In this document: positions 57,104 through 64,000 of the stretch, one piece after another
How the letters are laid out: every line of letters begins with the position of its first letter
Position numbering within the stretch: position 1 is the first letter of the stretch
NCBI GenBank assembly: GCA_032209605.1
Contig: JASFXZ010000010.1
Span: 8,701,385-8,765,384, forward strand
Direction: 5' to 3'
From: Mactromeris polynyma
Lineage: Eukaryota > Mollusca > Bivalvia > Venerida > Mactridae
Length of the DNA: 64,000 nt
The notes under the pieces: generated by a model
Told to the model about the DNA's origin: nothing
What the model saw: the letters and a program-made list of their open reading frames with translations, nothing else
Databases searched by the model: none
Translations under genes and position numbers: made by a program

Positions 57104-57759
57104 AGTATCTTTGTCCATGGTTAACCACAAACTGCTCACGTGAAACATTTTATATCACTGCTCTATTCAATATATAATGAAATATACAATCATCTTTTGA
57201 ATGACTTATGGTGAAAACCTAAGATTAAAGTCATAAGACACGCCACATAATGAGGCAAGCACTTAACGTATACATTTGTATGTTTTAAACATTTTTCACT
57301 CATTCGCAAAGCTAACAAGTAGACGCACTTATGTTTAAATACTTGGGACATACCTCTCAAATATTATAGACGTTATAACCATCTCATCGTGCAATCTTAA
57401 ACAAGAACATCCATGGTTTAGGAGTGTAGTGTTGCGTTCGTGGTCTCTAAGTTGGAATTATTTGCAGGATAAAAGGATAGTGAGCTATCATGATTTTGTG
57501 ACAAGCGAACGATCGGACAGACAGACGGACTAACAGGCAAAAAAGAACATGCCTTCTCCGAAATCAATGAATCGTTCATATTCGGCTGTAAAACGACACT
57601 TAACTAAACAAAAGGGCCATAGTGACCCTGTATCTTTCATCTGAGTACCTTATTAATATTGGAACTTGGCCTAGATTTCATTCATAAGGACAAACACAGT
57701 CGGACCTCGTTTATTCGACAAACCATGAATTATTCGAAATAAAACACAGTAGTCACGAA
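57104..57759. other. Gene-free stretch with repeat ends
   Basis: At 57606-57650 AACAAAAGGGCCATAGTGAC, CCTGTATC and TCATCTGAG resemble the start of the repeat at 58451. At 57698 a pogo-like end occurs (ACAGTCGGACCTCGTTTATT). No gene is visible. Confidence 0.45.
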
Positions 57760-58126
57760 TTAAGGCCACGCCAAATTGGAATTTTGTTAAGCTTCAACCT
57801 AACATCGCGAAAACCTATCTACCTATTAAAAAACCCACAAACTCACAACGAAAAAACAAATATCCTCAAATAATATGCGATGCATAATTTTAGATATTTT
57901 AATGTCAGAAACATCATAAAAACAAAACAAAATGGTTTGTTTCAAAACAATATCTATTCATAAACACATCTAATTTAAAACTGACTAGTTTTCACACAAA
58001 TTGACTTGTTTTTCACACAAATTAACGTTAAAAAAGCTTAAAGAAAATGTTGTTTATATGGCTCGAGGAGCGCAAAACCTAGGCGCACGCTGACGCTTAA
58101 CAAAATTCCAAATCGGCATGGCCTAA
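57760..58126. mobile_element. TIR element family E, copy 2
   Basis: The left end TTAAGGCCACGCCAAATTGG is matched by the complement of the right end, TTAGGCCATGCCGATTTGGA. The 367-bp interior is A/T-rich and non-coding. A diverged copy lies at 52625-53040. Confidence 0.8.
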
Positions 58127-58450
58127 CATAATTTCACAAAATGAAATGTACTTTGTTGACAGTCACAGGTGATATGTTGAGTATACCGTTTTGTACAGAT
58201 CACTAATATTTACAGTATTTATCGATATTTCAAAATAATTTTATATAGGACACAAACTGTTACACTGGTTAATTTGTACAGTACACAGAATGATAATTAT
58301 AGTGTGTATAATAATACAAACATGTTCAAGGAAAAAACATTATAGTGTCTCAACATCATTGCAATTTCTTTCAAAAACTTGGATTATTCCACTGCGTCGG
58401 TGTGGTCGGAAGAAGTGACATATCGTTTACATTTTTACATCGTAACAAAG

Positions 58451-58854
58451 ACAAGAGGGCCATGATGGCCCTATATAGCTCACCTGAATACGCTGCCATG
58501 GTTTTTTTACCGAACTTGATAATTTATGAAATCTTTTAAGAGTACAACAAGACAATGCTTAACACCAAATAACAAAGCTCTAGACCTTATGGTTTTTGCA
58601 CAAGAAGATTTTCACTTCTAAAATCTATTTTTAGCTCCTGTGACCTACTTATGAACAGACCAAAATTATCTATGTAACTTTGGAAGAGGACCACCTAAGT
58701 ATTATTCCTGTAAAGTTTGGTCAAAATCCATTCAGGGGTTTAAGAGGAGATGACGTTTATAGTATCCACTATATACATATAGGAAACAAGGCCCGCCTCC
58801 TGACGGATCGAAGGATCCAAAAAGCTCACTATTCGTGCTCAGGTGAGCTAAAAA
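58451..58854 (+). repeat. GCTCACCTG...CAGGTGAGC bivalve-type repeat
   Basis: It starts with ACAAGAGGGCCATGATGGCC, then TATAGCTCACCTGAA. It ends with AAGCTCACTATTCGTGCTCA then GGTGAGCTAAAAA. The interior has GTAAAGTTTGGTCAAAATCC. I recognise this arrangement as a dispersed repeat common in bivalve genomes. Frames over it are not genes. Confidence 0.78.
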
Positions 58855-59689
58855 GGTAATCACATGACCATCACAGCTGCTGATTCTAATCCCTCCCGGG
58901 AAGTAGTAGAATTTGTAAGCGAGGAAGCTATGAAGCTGACTGAATGTTAGTGGTTCTGCCTAGGTGCCAGCCTATGCCTAAAATAACGCTAGAAGGTGAA
59001 AAAGTGAAATTCAAGAAATGTGAAATCATGAATTTCACAATTTCCTTATTCACGTTTCTATCCTTAAAATGTGAAATCACGAATTACGCAAACATGGAAG
59101 AACATTACAATTTCTTTACTTCGTGATTTGACGTGTTTTTGATGCAAAATATAAAATGTGACATACTTCATTTCCATTGATTTACTTTGTGTCTCGTAAA
59201 CGATTATCTTGGATATTTTGTCTTACATATAAGTGTAAGTCGTAAAATATCGTATCAAATTTAGGATTTCGTTTCATTTAACAACGTGACAATTTCCACC
59301 ACCGTCGCGTTTCGATCATCGTACAATTACCCTATACCACAGAACAAAAAGGTAGAATATTAACAAAATACGTCTGTATTTAAAATATTACCTGCAACTT
59401 CTGAATATACGAATTGAGAGGTAACATCAACTAAATCCATTGAATTGTTTTAACTGATTTTATATGAAAGAAAATATCAATACGAGTGACTCACATACAA
59501 TTAAATGTATATGCACCTAAATTCAGTACATCTATACCTAAATTAGTCGATAGATCGATTAATTTTTGACAGTTATGGTCACTTTTAATGAGCAATCGAA
59601 TGGTAGTCAACACTGAAATATAAATGCATGTATCTGCAAGCATACATGCCAGGCTTCAGATTTCTACCTAGTAAATGTATGTGGTCAAG
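58855..59689. other. Gene-free stretch
   Basis: AATGTGAAATCA and GAATTTCACAA words recur around 59005-59100. Nothing else was recognised. Confidence 0.4.
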
Positions 59690-59800
59690 TACTTAGGCCT
59701 AAAACAAGATATTCTTGTTTCCTGTGACCCGACCGACCCTATATTTTGCCGCCGACCCTAAACATTTTTGGCAAACAAAAAAAATAAAAAAAAGAAGATC
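59690..59800. repeat. GACCCTAAAC-type repeat fragment
   Basis: GACCCGACCGACCCTATA and GCCGACCCTAAACATTTTTG are the inverted counterpart of TTTAGGGTCGG at 17599. It is probably a dispersed repeat. Confidence 0.45.
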
Positions 59801-59934
59801 TATTTATCTATCGAAGGTAAAATTTGGCGTAGACTTATGTATCAGATTCGAACGAGATATCTGTCCAGTGAATGAAAGATTAGTAATATGAACTTTGTGT
59901 TTGACACAAACCAATGTTTGGTAAAAAATAATAA

Positions 59935-60990
59935 TTAATTATGACTTACATAATAGATGACGCTTTATGACAATATCTAAGTCATGTCTTACATATAGAT
60001 GACGGGTATGACACTATCTAAGTTATGTCTTACATATAGATGACGCTTTATGACAATATCTAAGTCATGTCTTACATATAGATGACGCTTTATGACAATA
60101 TCTAAGTCATGTCTTACATATAGATGACGCTTTATGACAATATCTAAGTCATGTCTTACATATAGATGACGGGTATGACACTATCTAAGTTATGTCTTAC
60201 ATATAGATGACGCTTTATGACAATATCTAAGTCATGTCTTACATATAGATGACGCTTTATGACAATATCTAAGTCATGTCTTACATATAGATGACGCTTT
60301 ATGACAATATCTAAGTCATGTCTTACATATAGATGACGCTTTATGACAATATCTAAGTCATGTCTTACATATATGTGACGCCTTATGACAATATCTAAAT
60401 CATATCCCACATATATGTGACGCTATATGACAATACCTAAGTCACGTCCCACATATAGATGACGCTATATGACAATATCTCAACCATGTCCCACATATAG
60501 GTGACGCTATATGACAATATCTCAACCATGTCCCACATATATGTGACGCTATATGACAATACCTAAGTCATGTCCCACATATAGATGACGCTATATGACA
60601 ATATCTCAACCATGTCCCACATATAGGTGACGCTATATGACAATACCTAAGTCATGTCCCACATATAGATGACGCTATATGACAATACCTAAGTCATGTA
60701 CCACATATAGGTGACGCTATATGACAATATCTCAACCATGTACCACATATAGGTGACGCTATATGACAATATCTCAACCATGTACCACATATAGGTGACG
60801 CTATATGACAATACCTAAGTCATGTACCACATATAGGTGACGCTATATGACAATATCTAAACTATGTCCTATCACATATAGGTGACGCTATATGACAATA
60901 TCTAAACCATGTCCCACATATATGGGGACGTCATATGACCTAAACTAAATCATGTACAAAATATTAATGACGCTATATGACAATATCGAA
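59935..60990. repeat. 42-bp tandem array, about 25 copies, two sub-families
   Basis: The 5' half uses GACGCTTTATGACAATATCT then AAGTCATGTCTTACATATAG. Two variant units, GACGGGTATGACACTATC at 60001 and 60168, imply a four-unit higher-order repeat. From about 60420 the units become GACGCTATATGACAATATCT then CAACCATGTCCCACATATAG. Decay begins after 60900. 42 is a multiple of 3, so an 84-codon minus frame with a 14-residue period (DLDIVIKRHLYVRH) appears. I do not call it a gene. Confidence 0.96.
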
Positions 60991-63484
60991 TGTATATCCT
61001 ACCTATGGTTGGCGACATAAAATGCATATTAATGGCGCAATAAGACCTTAACTATATTAGGTCCCACATTAAGATGGTACTACATGGTTAGTGTTTTCTT
61101 CAAGACTGTTTGGAACCAAAATTGCCCTATGTGTGTTAAATTCCCCTCATTCAGCATTGTTGATATGTTCAGTCAGAAAACCGGAGCAGGGTTTTCCCTA
61201 TAGGATTTTCAGTCGGCTAGGGGCCCTTGGACACTCATGTTTGACAAATTGGGGGTTCTTTGTAAATTTGTAGTATTCCAGATATCCAGTTTATAATTGA
61301 CAAAGGTTCATTTAAGGAGTCCCATGGATACACAGTAAATGGAAAATGGGAGTCCCTAGAAAGAAAAGGGAGTCGGGGACTCGAGATTTCCGCGTCTGGG
61401 AAATTCCTATGGAGATGTTAATCACAAATGTGCCTGTAAGAACGTTTAGTCAATTAAAAATAAAAATATAAAAATAAATTGATTTTGAGTTCACATGCTA
61501 CTAATAATATATGAATGAGACTGAACTGAAAATGAAAATACATATTTATTTTGATGTTTTAAATTGACAAAACACTGTTATCGACCGCTTCAGCTAATCG
61601 TGGAATGTGTTTGTTCATCCCTCTGGTATAACACTGAATCTTTGTTAACAAGCGTAGTGAACACACATCATTCATGCTTTTACCTCTTTAAGTGTCATAG
61701 AAACAAGCATGATCAGTAGCATATACCCTTATTGCATGAAAGTGGACTCGCTATATAAGCAAATCGCGGTCATCCCGAGATCTCGGAAGCTCGGATAAAC
61801 GAAAACAATTGACCATCTGCGACAGACTGACTTAAAAAAGACAATTAATGATACTTCAAATATAAAATAGTTTAAATACCAACCACTTAGTATCCATGGT
61901 TTCCCTAGCAGAGTTGAGCAGACGAAGTTTCAAGTAATAAATGCAGACGAGTTCAAATATCCTACTATATAAACACAACCATGCCTGAATTACAGGCTAA
62001 ATGAATTTATTGCGTTTATTTACAATCGTAGATACAATAAACGACTCGGCATACATACATGTATACTTACTATCGGTACAGAATCCGTGTTACCACAATT
62101 TAAATCCTCTGAAGTCGTTGAATCTAATTATAGAAATTGACACACAGTTAGTAAACACGCGTTACAAAACGGCATATAATCACTTACAATGGTCTTCAAT
62201 GAGAGTACAACACTGTTCAATAAGTCGTATTTAGTACACCATCACACAGCTTAGTTTTAAGTTCAATAATCCACTACGGTTAAGATTTAATATGTTCAAT
62301 TGTTGATAGTCTTAACTCATACTCCCCGGAAGAGCTTTATTTACATCCTTGGGAAAATACCCCAATACGTCACGAATACGTCACGGATTAAGCTCAAATA
62401 CAAAGCATTAGTCAATCCCAAATTGATTATCCTATTGGACGCGGTTATCTTCCGCCTTTTGTTCGCTATGCAACAGTAAAGAGAGTTATATATAGAATAC
62501 TCGTACATAAAATGGCGGGGAATCGATTCGATTACAGTCGAGTAGTGAGTAAATCATTTAGAACTTGATCATATAGATCTAATCATGCAGTAGTCCTACG
62601 TGTGCGTCAAAGGCACTAGCAGGCGCGTAGCTCTACATGAAGTCCGTGATTTAATATCGTAGTGTTTAGAGCTAAAGTAATATTTAATAAAATACACTCT
62701 CAGTGACATCAAAATGAATCCCGTGGTAAATGTCCATTTATCTATACAGCTGTCAGACTGTATTGTTGAACCTCTTGCGAGGACTTAGACAATGGTGCGC
62801 GTGAAGCCGCTAGGAAAAGTGTCAAAAAGTAAAAGTATAGTCAAGAATTTAAAAAAAACATGGAAGTAAGAATGGTATAAAAATGTTAGTGCTATTAACA
62901 GTTTAAAAACAGATGGGAATGGAGTCATGGTAAGATGAACTGTTCAATGTTGCTAATTTCGACATTAAACTGTACACGGATCGGGAGCATATGATATGGC
63001 CGCGATGGTGTAGTGATGTGTGTAATACGCTTTTTGTAAAAAGTACACACTAATAATATTCCATATAACTCTCTAACATTGTAGAATGTAGATAGATTAT
63101 ATATCTTGTGTACTTATTGGGCCTAATACGTTTTTCTGTACTAAGTCCATTCTGTCGTCTTTTATGAGCTATTGAAAGATGTTTTTTTAAAAGATCTTTT
63201 TCACGTTTATTATATGAGAATATATATGTTTATATTAAGTATTTAAAATTAATGGAGATTTTCTCCTTCATATTGCCACGGATTATATAGGTCCGTGATA
63301 TTGCCGTGATTTGGAGTAATCTCAAATGTGACGAGTCCTTAAATCTGAATGTCCCCTGGACGCCCATTCTTTTTCGTTTATGTTTTAATTGACATAAACT
63401 CGTCTAAAAATTGATACATGCAATGGCATTTCGGTACATAGCTAGTGCTCAGTGCTTGTATTTTAATATTTCCCTAATCTACAT
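60991..63484. other. Gene-free stretch
   Basis: No coding frame, tandem repeat or TIR element was recognised. The frame at 62001-62234 (+) has no domain. Confidence 0.45.
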
Positions 63485-63784
63485 ATTTACCTCCCTTGTT
63501 CTTAATCATCAGCCATTTTGATAGGCAAAACTGATAAGCGCTTACAGGAGTAATTCCCAAATATGTGACAATTGAGATTTTTTTTGAAAATACCAAGAGA
63601 ATTTGCATACGACAACCACGTTGTCTTCAACTTTCTGAGTCAACTGCCCACATGGGCATATACTGAATAAGTTACTTTTATAATATCTGATTATATTATC
63701 ATCGTTTATACTTTACATTCCCAATAAACTTTGAGGAAATTTGCCTATCAGTATGGCCGACTATTTAGAACAAGGGAGGTAAAT
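63485..63784. mobile_element. 300-bp MITE with 45-bp TIRs
   Basis: The left arm 63485-63529 begins ATTTACCTCCCTTGTTCT and ends GATAGGCAAA. The complement of the right arm 63740-63784 begins ATTTACCTCCCTTGTTCT and ends GATAGGCAAA, with a few internal differences. The interior is non-coding. Confidence 0.92.
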
Positions 63785-64000
63785 AATGTAAATGTGGGAA
63801 CTATCTATTATATAATGATTGACTGGTATGCCCTATGTTCAATGACAGGATTCATAGCATAGGATCTGTTGCACTATTCATTCAGAGTGGATCATGCCCT
63901 AATAACACTCCTTTTGTTTGCCTTTTGTAATGTTTCTTTGTTCACCATAAAAACAAATGGGTCCGAGAATATAAGTCTGAGTTTTGAGATAATTCTCGAA

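Noticed and set aside
60156..60410. Repeat protein with DLDIVIKRHLYVRH units
   Set aside because: It comes from a 42-bp tandem repeat divisible by three. There is no start context, and the frame is lost in the rest of the array.

Overview
The window looks like nuclear DNA of an invertebrate animal, most likely a bivalve mollusc. It is AT-rich, gene-poor and intron-bearing. It carries repeat types I associate with bivalve genomes: a GCTCACCTG...CAGGTGAGC-ended repeat, a 'caaaggtcaaggtcacacttgg' repeat, many terminal-inverted-repeat (TIR) elements, and frequent TACATGTA words. The species cannot be named from the sequence alone.

Only two protein-coding genes are well supported. (1) An intronless class A GPCR of neuropeptide-receptor type lies at 19589-20926 (+). 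Its DRY, CWxP and NPxxY switch motifs are all altered. (2) An ELK-type ETS transcription factor (ternary complex factor) lies on the minus strand. Its coding exon at 38235-39293 runs from the ETS domain to the MAPK-regulated C-domain and FQFP docking site. A consensus splice acceptor sits just before the conventional start. A phase-compatible candidate exon with a consensus donor at 42667-42778 could add 38 N-terminal residues. The 3.37-kb intron between them holds a long hairpin, a G-rich minisatellite and several transposon relics.

The rest is repeat landscape. About 6 kb, roughly a tenth of the window, is in a dozen unrelated tandem arrays: 22 bp at 9.9-11.1 kb; 43 bp plus CAT triplets at 24.3-25.4 kb; 70/88 bp and 21 bp at 27.2-27.75 kb; 23 bp at 37.3 kb; G-rich at 40.2 kb; 53 bp at 45.6 kb; 74 bp at 54.5 kb; 36/37 bp with a CACGTG per unit at 56.2-57.1 kb; 42 bp at 59.9-61 kb; and two short duplications. 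Several long open frames in these arrays are by-products of repeat periodicity, not genes.

Transposon remains include three degraded LINE fragments (12.2-12.8, 15.9-16.2 and 31.9-32.3 kb) and a Tc1-like transposase pseudogene (32.6-33.2 kb). There are at least six TIR or foldback elements, a six-copy interspersed family of about 170 bp, an AGACCACC-type family, two long-range inverted pairs and several tRNA-derived SINE heads. One copy of the six-copy family is nested inside an AGACCACC element. No complete tRNA, rRNA or CRISPR feature was seen.
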